Assembly: GCF_030056705.1 (NCBI RefSeq)
Contig: NZ_JASHIC010000035.1
Location: 18,015 to 82,014 of the forward strand
Source: Flectobacillus longus
GTDB taxonomy: Bacteria; Bacteroidota; Bacteroidia; Cytophagales; Spirosomataceae
Length of the DNA: 64,000 nt
Direction: 5' to 3'
The position numbers and the translations under genes were made by a program. Below, piece after piece: positions 8,910 through 17,277 of this stretch (its first letter is position 1; the number at the start of each line of letters is the position of its first letter). The notes under the pieces were generated by a model, which had not been told where the DNA came from, made no database searches, and was given only the letters and a program-made list of their open reading frames with translations.

Positions 8910-9323
8910 CTAAGAAACCTCCTGATTTACCACAGCATACTCCTCTGTTGTTACTGGCTGAAGCCATGTTACTTGTACACCTTCTTTAAAGTTGGTAATA
9001 GCAATATGCGTCATTGCTGAACTGTTTGAAGCACCATGCCAGTGTTCAATATTTTCAGGGATATTCACAACATCTCCTTTGGTAATTTTACGAGCAGGAT
9101 TTCCCTTTTCTTGATAAAATCCTTCTCCTTCGATAACTATAAGCACTTGTCCTTTGGGATGCGTATGCCAGTTGGTCCTAGCGCCAACTTTGAAAGTTAC
9201 ACTCCCTGCCGAAAATTCGTTGTTATGGTCTTGCCCAACCAATAGAGTTAAAAATGCTTCCCCTGTAAACCAGTCCTGTGGTAATGGTTGTCCCAAGGGA
9301 AAGAGGCTATTTTCTGCTGACAT
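8910..9323 (-). CDS. Small cupin-domain protein
   Basis: The 137-residue single-domain cupin starts MSAENSLFPLGQPLPQDWFT. Cupin motif 1 is TNWHTHPKGQVLIVIEGEGF and motif 2 is KGDVVNIPENIEHWHGAS; their histidines and glutamate are the expected metal ligands. Such proteins often accompany oxidoreductases and AraC regulators in Bacteroidota, and some relatives act on hydroxynitriles or as decarboxylases, so the substrate is open. I chose the ATG at 9321-9323 over 9374 because the family-like sequence begins there. Confidence 0.8.
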   Translation of the reverse strand: MSAENSLFPLGQPLPQDWFTGEAFLTLLVGQDHNNEFSAGSVTFKVGARTNWHTHPKGQVLIVIEGEGFYQEKGNPARKITKGDVVNIPENIEHWHGASNSSAMTHIAITNFKEGVQVTWLQPVTTEEYAVVNQEVS

Positions 9324-9459
9324 TTTTGTAGATGTTTTCGTGAAAGATATTTGCAAAGGTAGGTTGAGAAGCACCCAACTATTTTATAAAAAATACGGTT
9401 TTCATCACCAATTTTACCGAAATATTTTCTCCTTATTGACTAGCAAATTAATCGTAAAA

Positions 9460-10032
9460 TTATTGTTCAAAGCTTTTAATTACCCTCGCAGGAACTCCTG
9501 CTACCACGGTATTGTCGGGAACGTCTTTACTCACGACTGCTCCAGCAGCAACAACAGCGTTTTCGCCAACCGTTACGCCAGGTAAAATAGTTGCCGCAGC
9601 CCCAATCCAAGCATTTTTCTTGATATGTACCTTTCCTAATACCAATGCTTTTCGTTCACTCGGATGTAGTGGATGGCTTTCTGAAATAAGGCTTACTTTA
9701 GGAGCAATCATGACGTCATCTTCGATAATAATACCTCCTAAATCCAGAAAAGTACAATCGTGATTGATAAAAACATTTTTCCCTAGCTGGATAAACCCTC
9801 CAAAATTGGTATGAAAAGGAACAAACGCAGTGGTGCTCTCATCTATGTTTGTTCCTATAATTTGAGAAAGTATTTCTCTTGCTTGTTGTATATCAGTGGC
9901 GGTATTTAGTTTTGCAGACAATTGCATCGTTTGCGATACTTTCTCCATGATTTTAGGATATTCTGGATCATGAAAAAAAATTGTCTCGCCTGCGAGCATT
10001 CTTGTGAAAATATCGTTTGAGGGTGTATTCAT
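9460..10032 (-). CDS. Hexapeptide-repeat sugar O-acetyltransferase (maltose/galactoside acetyltransferase-like)
   Basis: The 190-residue protein has an N-terminal MAC-like helical segment (FTRMLAGE..., residues 9-60) and a left-handed beta-helix of hexapeptide repeats. FINHDCTFLDLGGIIIEDDV, ISESHPLHPSERK with the catalytic-type histidine, and ILPGVTVGENAVVAAGAVVS are characteristic. It probably transfers acetyl from acetyl-CoA to a small sugar or xenobiotic acceptor, in the same class as Maa and LacA. It lies in the same orientation as the cupin and lipoprotein genes, 136 bp upstream of them. Confidence 0.88.
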   Translation of the reverse strand: MNTPSNDIFTRMLAGETIFFHDPEYPKIMEKVSQTMQLSAKLNTATDIQQAREILSQIIGTNIDESTTAFVPFHTNFGGFIQLGKNVFINHDCTFLDLGGIIIEDDVMIAPKVSLISESHPLHPSERKALVLGKVHIKKNAWIGAAATILPGVTVGENAVVAAGAVVSKDVPDNTVVAGVPARVIKSFEQ

Positions 10033-10089
10033 TTTTAGAAGAGTTTGTTAATAAGAGATAGGCTGTAAGTATCAATGATGAATCGTGAG

Positions 10090-10248
10090 TTAGGACTGTA
10101 CGAAGGATTTCAAACTATTGCGGATTTGGGATTTCTGATTTCGGAAATGAAGCAAAATACTTTTATTTTTTATAAAATATGGAAGCTTACACTTCCAAAA
10201 TCCAACATCCGATATAAACAGTTTTTATAATCCTTCGTACAACCCTAA
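10090..10248. repeat. Long fold-back intergenic inverted repeat
   Basis: Outer arms 10090-10109 and 10229-10248 match at 18 of 20 positions (left arm TTAGGACTGTACGAAGGATT). A weaker nested pairing lies inside, around GCGGATTTGGGATT near 10118 and ATCCAACATCCGAT near 10200. It fills most of the 301-bp gap between the acetyltransferase start and the molybdenum hydroxylase stop. No coding sequence was recognised. It could be a MITE-like relic or form a bulky RNA hairpin. Confidence 0.6.
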
Positions 10249-10333
10249 CCCCCAATTTATCATTAGTATATTGTAATAGCTTGACGAATAACAGCTCCTA
10301 AACTAATGCCTAACAACTTACCACTATTTCGCA

Positions 10334-12511
10334 CTAGCTTAGATTATCTATGTCAAAAGGCATTTTACGCACACGGATACCTGTTGCCGCAAAAATCGCA
10401 TTAGCCAGTGCTGGTGCTACAGGAGGCAGACCCGGTTCTCCAACACCTTTGATTGTTTTGCCACCTTCTGCCAAGATATGTACCTCTATTTGGGGAACTT
10501 CGTTGATTCTTAGTACAGGGTTATCATGAAAATTGCTTTGTTCTGTTTTCCCTTCTGCAAAGGATATTCCGTTTTTGATAGCGGCAGTAATACCCATTAT
10601 CACAGCTCCTTCCATTTGGGCTTTTACGGTATCTGGATTTACTACAGTTCCTAAATCTATCACAACATAGACTTTATCAATCTTTACAGCCTTGTTTGAC
10701 AGTTTTGTTACCTCTACAACATGCCCGCCCAAACCTGCAAAAAACTCCCATTGAGCTATACCGCGTCCTTTTCCTTTAGGAAGAGGTTTTTCCCATTTGG
10801 ATACTTCTTTTAATTTGAGTAATAAACGTTTAGTATCTGACTCTTTGGTCAACATTTCTAACCTAAATGCCAAAGGATCTTTACCAGCTGTGTGTGCCAG
10901 TTCGTCAATAAAGCACTCATGTGAAAAAGCCAACGTTGAGCTAGTTACCGAACGCCACCAAAAAATAGGAACATGAATATCTGAATACACGAAAGTGTTT
11001 TTCATATTCGGAATTTCATATTGCTGATGACTAATGCCTTCAGTCATATTTTGGTCAAGTTTCGTTTTGTCATGATTTGGGTCTAAAAATGACATAATGG
11101 TTGGTGAAATAACTTTATGCTGAAAAGCCACCAATTTACCATCTTCCGAAATTGCTCCTTTCATGGCCGAGAAGGTAGGCGGACGGTAAGGGCCAAACTG
11201 TGTATCATCTTCTCTTGTCCAAATGAGCTTGACAGGCTTTTGAATAGATTTAGATAAATTGACCGCCTCAATAATAAAATCGATAGCTAATCTACGTCCA
11301 AAACCACCACCGCTCAGTTGGCTATGCAAGGTAACTTGCTCTTCTTTTAACCCATATCTACCTGTCAAATCTCGTATAATATCAGAAGGCACTTGCGTTG
11401 ATACCCAAATTTCCAAGGTATTGTTCTCTTTCCAATGTGCCGTACAATTCATTGCCTCCATCGGTGAGTGCGATACAAAAGGGGTTTCGTAGAAAGCCTC
11501 TAGTTTTTTAGAAGTGTTTTGATAGGTCTCATCAAACTTTCCCACATTTGCGTCCTCTACTCCCTCTTTTTGGGCTAATTGATGCAAAGAGTTAGTATAA
11601 TCTTTCGAACTAAATGTTTCTTTTCCCTGATAATCCCAAGAAATTTTTAGGGCTTTTCTTCCTTGTAAAGCTGCCCAATAGTTTTTGGCGACAACAGCAA
11701 CACCTATAGATTTGTAAACGCCAAATATACGTTCTACTTCTATTACCTGCTCCACTCCAGCTATGTTGAGCGTTGCGGTTTTATCAAAACTTTTTAGACT
11801 TCCTCCAAAAACAGGACAACGTTCTACCGAGGCATATACCATATTTGGCACTTCTGCGTCTATGCCGAACACTGCTTTTCCTGTTACTTTCAAGGGAACA
11901 TCCTGACGCTTGATGGATTTGCCAAGTATCTTAAAATCTTTAGCATCTTTCAAAGTTGGATTTTTAGGAACTTCCAATTTTGATGCTGTTTCTACCAATG
12001 CTCCATAGGCTATTTTTTTACCTGTTGGTTTATGAAAAACCTGAGCTTTTTCGGCATAACATTCCGTAATAGGTACATTCCATTGCTGACTTGCGGCGGT
12101 AATCAGCATTTCGCGTGCAGCAGCTCCCGCTTTGCGCATATCAAAATAACTCGAACGCACCGAAAAGCTACCTCCCGAAAACTGAGCAGGACCAAACTTA
12201 CTTTCTCCTCCTGTTTGTTGTACAATATATTGCTCTGGAGAAACTTCCAATTCTTCTGCAACCAAGGCTGTAATTGACTGATAGGTACCTTGTCCAATTT
12301 CTGGTTTAGAATTAAAAATGGTAATTTTTCCTGTATCCTCGATAATAATGTATGGCGTGAAATTGTAGGGTGTCGATCCTACATCCAGAGATATCACTAC
12401 CTCTAATTCTTGAGCTTTTGCTGAAGAATTAGAAACACCCAAAATAATTGCCGCTCCCGATAAACCTGCATATCGTAAAAAATCACGGCGCTGAATCTGT
12501 TTAGATGACAT
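10334..12511 (-). CDS. Molybdopterin-binding subunit of an IorB-type xanthine-oxidase-family hydroxylase
   Basis: The 725-residue product has a twin-arginine leader, [20 protein letters not shown], so it should be exported folded with its cofactor. Family motifs are [15 protein letters not shown], the molybdopterin-binding SGGGFGRR, and the C-terminal [18 protein letters not shown] with the invariant active-site glutamate. It resembles isoquinoline 1-oxidoreductase beta and related periplasmic aldehyde or N-heterocycle hydroxylases. The [2Fe-2S] subunit is encoded directly upstream with 11 bp between. No cytochrome c subunit for electron transfer is found in this cluster. The substrate cannot be inferred. 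Confidence 0.9.
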   Translation of the reverse strand: MSSKQIQRRDFLRYAGLSGAAIILGVSNSSAKAQELEVVISLDVGSTPYNFTPYIIIEDTGKITIFNSKPEIGQGTYQSITALVAEELEVSPEQYIVQQTGGESKFGPAQFSGGSFSVRSSYFDMRKAGAAAREMLITAASQQWNVPITECYAEKAQVFHKPTGKKIAYGALVETASKLEVPKNPTLKDAKDFKILGKSIKRQDVPLKVTGKAVFGIDAEVPNMVYASVERCPVFGGSLKSFDKTATLNIAGVEQVIEVERIFGVYKSIGVAVVAKNYWAALQGRKALKISWDYQGKETFSSKDYTNSLHQLAQKEGVEDANVGKFDETYQNTSKKLEAFYETPFVSHSPMEAMNCTAHWKENNTLEIWVSTQVPSDIIRDLTGRYGLKEEQVTLHSQLSGGGFGRRLAIDFIIEAVNLSKSIQKPVKLIWTREDDTQFGPYRPPTFSAMKGAISEDGKLVAFQHKVISPTIMSFLDPNHDKTKLDQNMTEGISHQQYEIPNMKNTFVYSDIHVPIFWWRSVTSSTLAFSHECFIDELAHTAGKDPLAFRLEMLTKESDTKRLLLKLKEVSKWEKPLPKGKGRGIAQWEFFAGLGGHVVEVTKLSNKAVKIDKVYVVIDLGTVVNPDTVKAQMEGAVIMGITAAIKNGISFAEGKTEQSNFHDNPVLRINEVPQIEVHILAEGGKTIKGVGEPGLPPVAPALANAIFAATGIRVRKMPFDIDNLS

Positions 12512-12522
12512 AGTTGTAAAGT

Positions 12523-13041
12523 TTAGCGAGTGTTTGAAGGGCGTTTAGTAGTACCTTTTTCTGTTTTCAACTCCTTAGCAGCTGAATGAATAGCCTTACG
12601 AATACGCACGTAAGTACCACAACGACAAATATTCCCAGCCATATAAGTATCAATATCTTCATCCGATGGATTAGGATTGGCTTTTAACAAAGCCACAGCC
12701 GACATTATCTGACCTGACTGACAATAGCCACATTGAGGCACTTGTTCATCAATCCATGCCTTTTGAACTACTTGGTCGATTTTGGCGGCGTGGAGTCCCT
12801 CCGAAACACCTTCGATGGTAATAATCTTACTATTCGTTTTTATGGTAGAAATTGGCGTTTGACAAGAACGAATCGCCTGTCCATCTACGTGAATTGTACA
12901 CGCCCCGCACAAGCCCATACCACAACCAAACTTAGTACCTTTTAAACCAACATAGTCACGAAGTACCCAAAGCATAGGCGTTTCAGGTTCGGCTTCGACT
13001 TTAATCGTTTTGTTGTTGACAGATAATGTGTAAGTTTTCAT
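12523..13041 (-). CDS. [2Fe-2S] subunit of the IorA-type molybdenum hydroxylase
   Basis: The 172-residue protein has the two iron-sulfur motifs of this family. The plant-ferredoxin-like cluster is [20 protein letters not shown] with the later RSCQTP cysteine. The C-terminal cluster is [12 protein letters not shown] followed by [10 protein letters not shown]. It should pass electrons from the molybdenum subunit encoded 11 bp downstream. It has no signal of its own and probably rides on the Tat leader of the large subunit. Its start is 3 bp after the stop of the upstream envelope-protein gene. Confidence 0.93.
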   Translation of the reverse strand: MKTYTLSVNNKTIKVEAEPETPMLWVLRDYVGLKGTKFGCGMGLCGACTIHVDGQAIRSCQTPISTIKTNSKIITIEGVSEGLHAAKIDQVVQKAWIDEQVPQCGYCQSGQIMSAVALLKANPNPSDEDIDTYMAGNICRCGTYVRIRKAIHSAAKELKTEKGTTKRPSNTR

Positions 13042-13044
13042 CTC

Positions 13045-13809
13045 TTATTTCTGATTAAAGTTTTTACTAAAATTATAACTTAACATTACATTCCACATAA
13101 ATTGCTTGTTATCTGGAATAGTAGAAGTAAATGTCTGATTTATTGTTGATTGTATAGTAAAAGGACTCTCTTTTTTTGATAAAATCCCTGTTAATGAGAG
13201 ATATTTACCTGTGTAACCATCTGTATTTAAAAAATAGAAGGATGGCACAAGCTGAAATCTCAAATCACCACCCAATTTTATGTTAGAAATACTGGTATTC
13301 AGAAACAAAACTTTGGTTTCTTGTGGCCCGTGCAATTGTAACGAATTTCCTTGCAAGTAAACAGCACTCACACTCCAATTAGGTGTAATTTGATAATTGG
13401 GCGCAATTTCATAAGCCAAAAATCTCAACATTTCTGTAATTTCTTGCGATGCAGTGTTATCTGAAACAATTCTTTTTACAAGTGTAAAAGCTGGATGTGC
13501 ACTTACACGTAAGCTAAATTTTTTTTGTTCGACAAGATGGTATCTCAACCAAAAAATCATTCCTCCTTTGCTGGCATCCGACACTAATCTTATGTCAGGA
13601 TTGAAGCTAAATCGATTTTTTCTCCACGCAAAATTGGTTACTACCGCTGGCTTATTTAAAGAAAATGTAGGAATAATTGAAAAGCCATTATTGGTCACTC
13701 CTACAAAACCACTAAAGGTATTAATCGTTTTGGTACTGTCTTGTTGCCCATAAACAAGCCTACCCATGAGGGCAAATGCCATCAGGGTACATAATTTCAT
13801 CAAGTTCAT
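13045..13809 (-). CDS. Predicted outer-membrane or periplasmic protein of unknown function
   Basis: I do not recognise a family. The 254-residue product starts MNLMKLCTLMAFALMGRLVY, a Sec signal peptide with likely cleavage after VYG. The rest is rich in alternating polar and aromatic strands (FSFNPDIRLVSDAS..., FWLRYHLVEQKKFSLRV, YEIAPNYQITPNWSVSAVYL) and ends with a strand terminating SYNFSKNFNQK, which suggests a small beta-barrel. It is the first gene of the operon with the molybdenum hydroxylase, so a role in access of substrate to the periplasm is possible, but that is inference. Confidence 0.6.
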   Translation of the reverse strand: MNLMKLCTLMAFALMGRLVYGQQDSTKTINTFSGFVGVTNNGFSIIPTFSLNKPAVVTNFAWRKNRFSFNPDIRLVSDASKGGMIFWLRYHLVEQKKFSLRVSAHPAFTLVKRIVSDNTASQEITEMLRFLAYEIAPNYQITPNWSVSAVYLQGNSLQLHGPQETKVLFLNTSISNIKLGGDLRFQLVPSFYFLNTDGYTGKYLSLTGILSKKESPFTIQSTINQTFTSTIPDNKQFMWNVMLSYNFSKNFNQK

Positions 13810-13843
13810 TTATATTGTGTTTTTGGATAATGTAAATCAGTTT

Positions 13844-13851
13844 CAAAATTA
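13844..13851 (-). promoter_or_regulatory. -7 element for the envelope-protein/hydroxylase operon
   Basis: On the minus strand this reads TAATTTTG, an exact TAnnTTTG match, 35 bp before the ATG at 13809. A perfect 12-bp palindrome, ACTTTTAAAAGT, follows at 13853-13864 and could be bound by the divergent AraC regulator. No good -33 element is seen. Confidence 0.4.
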
Positions 13852-13959
13852 TACTTTTAAAAGTCTTGTTTTTTTATAAATTTTACGGTTTTACTTACCA
13901 CTTTTACTGGTCTATGCCACACGAATATTTTTCTTCCATAATTTAGAAGTATCAACAAA

Positions 13960-14856
13960 ATGGAAAAGACCATGGTTATTTATGATACCGTCAAGCAGTA
14001 TAGTCAGACATTCAACAACTCAGCGTTGCATCCTCTGATTAGTTTAGTCGATTTGGGGAAATCGAATCCTTTACCTCGTAGTAAATTCAAAATGGGGATT
14101 TATGCTATTATTCTCAAAGAATCCAAGTGTGGTGATTTACGCTATGGTAATACTTACTATGATTATGATGAAGGGACTATTGTATTTTTTGCTCCTGAAC
14201 AAATTATTTCGACTGAGCCAGAAGGAGAAATTCATCAGCCCTTTGGCACTGCTTTGGTTTTTCATCCAGACTTAATCAAGGGAACATCTTTGGGGCGTCA
14301 AATTCACGAGTTTAGCTATTTTTCTTATCAGTCAAACGAAGCATTACACGTATCTGAACGAGAAAAAGAAACTATCATGAATTGTATCGAAAATATTTCT
14401 TCTGAAATAAATCAAAATATTGATAGGCATAGCAAAAAGCTTATTATTGCTAATCTTGAGCTATTATTGAAATACTTTTCAAGATTTTATGACCGACAGT
14501 TTATCACTCGTGAGGAAGTTCATCAAGGTATCCTTTTGCAATTTGACCAACTATTGACCGATTATGTATATGGGAAAGATTTGGCGACGAAAGGGCTTCC
14601 ATCGGTAGCATATTTTGCAGATTGCCTGCATTTATCCGCTAATTATTTTGGAGATTTAATCAAGAAGGAGACAGGAAAAACGGCACTAGAGTATATCCAA
14701 TTAAAATTATTGGATTTTGCCAAGGAACGTGTTTTGGATACTACTAAATCGTTAAGTGAGATTTCGTATGAATTGGGTTTCAAGTACCCGCAACATTTTA
14801 CTAGATTTTTTAAACAGAAACTAGGTGTCACACCATTAGAATATCGCTTAAATTAG
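13960..14856 (+). CDS. AraC-family transcriptional regulator
   Basis: The 298-residue protein has an N-terminal cupin-like sensing region (DYDEGTIVFFAPEQIISTEP) and a C-terminal AraC DNA-binding domain of two helix-turn-helix motifs: LPSVAYFADCLHLSANYFGD, and SLSEISYELGFKYPQHFTRF followed by FKQKLGVTPLEYR. AraC regulators of this shape commonly sit next to oxidoreductase clusters in Bacteroidota. Divergence from the envelope protein/IorAB operon across 150 bp suggests it regulates that operon, and perhaps the acetyltransferase and cupin genes beyond. An alternative start lies at Met5. Confidence 0.9.
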   Translation: MEKTMVIYDTVKQYSQTFNNSALHPLISLVDLGKSNPLPRSKFKMGIYAIILKESKCGDLRYGNTYYDYDEGTIVFFAPEQIISTEPEGEIHQPFGTALVFHPDLIKGTSLGRQIHEFSYFSYQSNEALHVSEREKETIMNCIENISSEINQNIDRHSKKLIIANLELLLKYFSRFYDRQFITREEVHQGILLQFDQLLTDYVYGKDLATKGLPSVAYFADCLHLSANYFGDLIKKETGKTALEYIQLKLLDFAKERVLDTTKSLSEISYELGFKYPQHFTRFFKQKLGVTPLEYRLN

Positions 14857-14871
14857 CCCTGAACCACCCTT

Positions 14872-15010
14872 AATTGAGTGAATGAGTAATTATTTTCAAA
14901 TTAGGATTGCATTCCAATTTTTTGATAATACAATACTGGGTGACACAATTTTATTACGTCTTTACAAGTGAAATATTTATTTAAAAAAATAATCACTCAT
15001 TCACTCAATT
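14872..15010. repeat. Inverted repeat between AraC and hipT genes
   Basis: Arms at 14872-14896 and 14986-15010 pair over 25 bp with one mismatch; the shared core is AATTGAGTGAATGAGT. The outer right half-sequence recurs at 38190-38204 in another spacer. The element lies between two converging genes and could act as a bidirectional terminator or be a mobile-repeat relic. Confidence 0.65.
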
Positions 15011-15022
15011 CAAGCTTTTTAT

Positions 15023-16027
15023 TTACTTGTTCAGACTATTTCTTCGTGTATTGTACATTTGCCAATAACCTCGTTTGTTGCTGTCATTCAAATAAGAATG
15101 ATTGACTAAGGTTTCAACTAATTGTTGTTTTTTTAGTAATGGCATAAATATTTTTTCTATTCTACTTTCCAATACTCCTATTCTTTTGCCAAATTCCACA
15201 AAATCGGCTTTGGAAGGATGTCCTGAGTTTTTGAATTCTATACTTTGAAAATCATCCACAAATAGCCCTCTGTCTAAGGCAAAATCAGTATCATCAACAT
15301 GAAGTCTTGTATTGATTAAATCATAGGCTGGACTCATGAAATAATCCCCACCAGAAGACTCAAGCAAGGAAAAGTTTTTCAAATGGGCATCGCCATTGCT
15401 AAATAAATAATTGAACACCACCAGTACAAAATACTTTTCAATCTCGACACGCCACGCTGGTACGTACTGTTTTATGAGTGCGCCAATTTCTTCATAGCTG
15501 TATTCGTATTTGAAATTAGCACCAGCATTATCTTTCGTTTTTCCTGCCAAGGTTGCAAAATCCTCTTTACCCCATTTTCCTCCATCTTTTTTTACATCAA
15601 ATCTTTTGGTGATATAGGCTGGCGAACCATCTTTAAAAAATATCAAAGCATTTTCTGCGGTATTGAGTCCGTACACTTGTTTGGCAATTTGCATCGTCAA
15701 ATGCTCGTTAGCGGGTACTTGCTCGACTTTCTTTAAATCTCTCGGAATTGGTTTTAAAATATAAGTACCTTGTTCTCCTTGATGCGTTAAGCGAAGTTGA
15801 TTTTTTTCGAGTACTAAACTCAATTTCTCTTGCACCCCTGAAATAGAAATGCGTTTGCGATTCTCGATAAATAACTCTGCTACTTCTTCATTTTGTTGGG
15901 CTTGTTCATAAGGCAAAATGTGGATTACCTTTTTTCCATTAAACATATTTTTCAAGCAACTCGGACTGTAAGTAGAAAATCCTTCTGCTAATGTTCCTGG
16001 ACAATATTTTAATGTATTTAGATTCAT
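15023..16027 (-). CDS. hipT: HipT-like serine/threonine kinase toxin
   Basis: The 334-residue protein is a HipA-fold kinase lacking the N-terminal subdomain of full HipA, which is supplied by the separate gene just upstream. The Gly-rich loop begins KRISISGVQEKLS, with the Ser61-Ile62-Ser63 pair typical of HipT autophosphorylation sites. The catalytic loop is SNGDAHLKN (D213, N218) and the metal-binding DxL is in SPAYDLINT (D236). Length and spacing match HipT of the E. coli O127 HipBST system, which phosphorylates tryptophanyl-tRNA synthetase; whether the target is the same here is unknown. The start is 1 bp after the stop of the upstream gene, so translation is probably coupled. Catalytic residues are intact. 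Confidence 0.88.
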   Translation of the reverse strand: MNLNTLKYCPGTLAEGFSTYSPSCLKNMFNGKKVIHILPYEQAQQNEEVAELFIENRKRISISGVQEKLSLVLEKNQLRLTHQGEQGTYILKPIPRDLKKVEQVPANEHLTMQIAKQVYGLNTAENALIFFKDGSPAYITKRFDVKKDGGKWGKEDFATLAGKTKDNAGANFKYEYSYEEIGALIKQYVPAWRVEIEKYFVLVVFNYLFSNGDAHLKNFSLLESSGGDYFMSPAYDLINTRLHVDDTDFALDRGLFVDDFQSIEFKNSGHPSKADFVEFGKRIGVLESRIEKIFMPLLKKQQLVETLVNHSYLNDSNKRGYWQMYNTRRNSLNK

Positions 16028-16028
16028 T

Positions 16029-16352
16029 TTATACGACAGGTTTTACCGTTACTGCTCCAATAGTGTCGCTTTGTGCTGTCGCCATCAACAAGCCAAAACT
16101 ATCATCTTCGTCTATGCGTAGTTGTGTACTTTGTAATTTACGATTTACCCCTTCGCTAAGCATATTAAAAAAGAACGGGAACAGTACCTCGCTTGTATAT
16201 TCTTGCTTGTTCTTTGGAAGTGTAAGGCTTATGGCTGGCATTTTGATATCGTCAAAATATATTTTTTCATACTTAAAAATATATCGCTTCCGATTTTCTT
16301 CCATGAGTATTCCTGCAAAAATACCATTTCGATAAACAGCTGCTTTTCTCAT
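16029..16352 (-). CDS. hipS: HipS-like antitoxin (stand-alone HipA N-terminal subdomain)
   Basis: The 107-residue protein matches the HipA N-terminal subdomain 1 family (Couple_hipA): MRKAAVYRNGIFAGILMEEN, then the ISLTLPKNKQEYTSEVLFPF strand-helix unit and FFFNMLSEGVNRK. In the tripartite HipBST system this piece is separate and HipS acts as the antitoxin. Order (DNA-binding protein, small domain, kinase), sizes and spacing of 3 bp and 1 bp reproduce that organisation. Direct toxin neutralisation here is inferred from family knowledge. Confidence 0.82.
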   Translation of the reverse strand: MRKAAVYRNGIFAGILMEENRKRYIFKYEKIYFDDIKMPAISLTLPKNKQEYTSEVLFPFFFNMLSEGVNRKLQSTQLRIDEDDSFGLLMATAQSDTIGAVTVKPVV

Positions 16353-16355
16353 TGT

Positions 16356-16565
16356 TTACACACTTTTTCTAATATTCATTGATAATTCTAAGCCAAGAAC
16401 TTCAGCTAATTTGTTAAGTATATCTAAAGAAGGATTTCCTTGCCCTCGTTCGAGTTTATACAGTGTATTTGTACTTATGCCTGCCAACTCAGCCAAATGA
16501 GGTTGGGTAATCTTCAATTCTTTTCGTCTTATTTTGATGATATTTCCTAAATCTTGAACTAACAT
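16356..16565 (-). CDS. hipB: HipB-like XRE helix-turn-helix protein
   Basis: From the ATG at 16563-16565 the product is 69 residues: MLVQDLGNIIKIRRKELKIT, then QPHLAELAGISTNTLYKLER and GQGNPSLDILNKLAEVLGLE, a textbook XRE/Cro-type helix-turn-helix. An upstream in-frame ATG at 16625 lies within the operator array and would add a hydrophobic tail untypical of the family. It probably represses its own operon by binding the palindromes at 16563-16697, one of which covers its start codon. Confidence 0.88.
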   Translation of the reverse strand: MLVQDLGNIIKIRRKELKITQPHLAELAGISTNTLYKLERGQGNPSLDILNKLAEVLGLELSMNIRKSV

Positions 16566-16697
16566 TATATTGTGATTTTTTATGTAAAAATATCTATTTC
16601 TAATAAAAAATAAACTAAAAATCACATTATATTATGATTTTAGTAAAATATCACAATACAGATATTAAAATGACGCTAAAACACACATTATAATGTG
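16563..16697. promoter_or_regulatory. Three HipB-type operator palindromes
   Basis: Three related palindromes with consensus near CACATTATAATGTG occur: CATTATATTGTG at 16563-16574 (over the hipB start codon), CATTATATTATG at 16625-16636 within a longer AATC...GATT palindrome, and CACATTATAATGTG at 16684-16697. Their centres are about 62 and 60 bp apart. A single half-site (ATATCACAAT) lies near 16649. They occur only here, upstream of hipB, as expected for an autoregulated toxin-antitoxin operon. Confidence 0.7.
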
Positions 16698-16779
16698 ATT
16701 TTATCGATATTACTCAAAAAAACAAATTTCCAAATGGATAATAAATATGCTAGAAAAAGGGAAATTATACCAAAGTAAA

Positions 16780-17117
16780 AACGACTTTTATAGGTCTTTT
16801 AGCTTTATAAAAACCCCTATACACTTCATATTGCCCAAAAGGACAAAATGTCCGCTAGCATTGTAAGCCTCTATTAAATCATCTTTTAAAAACGACTTTT
16901 ATGGGTTATTTTAGAAAATTAACTTCTATAAGCAGTAGCTGAAAACTCTCAAGAGGACAAAATGTCCACTTGGTTTTCTCTCACCTAGAACATAAGTTTA
17001 TGTATATAAATTTCCTCAAGAAGATCCTCTCTAATTTTAGTATTTTTTATCAAGCGGGCATAATGTCCGCTTGATAAAATCATTATTTTAAGAAGTTTTA
17101 ATAACGACTTTTATGGG
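16780..17117 (-). repeat. Three inverted-orientation iteron copies between hipB and parB
   Basis: Three copies of AACGACTTTTATGGG, the reverse complement of the origin iteron, occur at 16780-16794 (one mismatch), 16891-16905 and 17103-17117 (both exact). They are about 3.6 kb from the main iteron array, in the opposite orientation, and interleaved with the GGACA palindromes. Distal iterons of this kind serve as incompatibility or copy-control (handcuffing) sites in known iteron plasmids. Confidence 0.75.
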
Positions 17118-17257
17118 GTATTGAGCACTGAATCAAATGCTTATCATTGTTCAAAAACTATAAAAAATACAATTTTTATTTCAATAAAATATTGCAAAAC
17201 TCAAACTATAAAAAACCAATAGCCCAAGTGGACAAAATGTCCACTTGGGCTATTGGT
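16841..17257. repeat. Four GGACA-n3-TGTCC palindromes, candidate parS centromere
   Basis: The core GGACAAAATGTCC is exact at 16841-16853, 16955-16967 and 17230-17242, and degenerate (GGGCATAATGTCC) at 17057-17069. The third sits in a 35-bp palindrome with one mismatch (17045-17079). The last is inside a 43-bp palindrome (17215-17257) ending 20 bp beyond the parB stop, which may double as a parAB terminator. Clustered palindromes beside parB are the usual form of a plasmid partition site. Assignment as ParB targets is inference. Confidence 0.65.
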
Positions 17258-17277
17258 AGAAAAGTAGATACTGTAAT

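Noticed and set aside
9154..9585. Plus-strand open frame of 143 codons
   Set aside because: It is opposite the cupin and acetyltransferase genes and resembles no protein family.
15023..16352. A single hipA gene broken by a frameshift
   Set aside because: The two frames have their own starts, a 1-bp gap, sizes matching HipS and HipT, and the HipT-specific SIS motif; the split looks natural.
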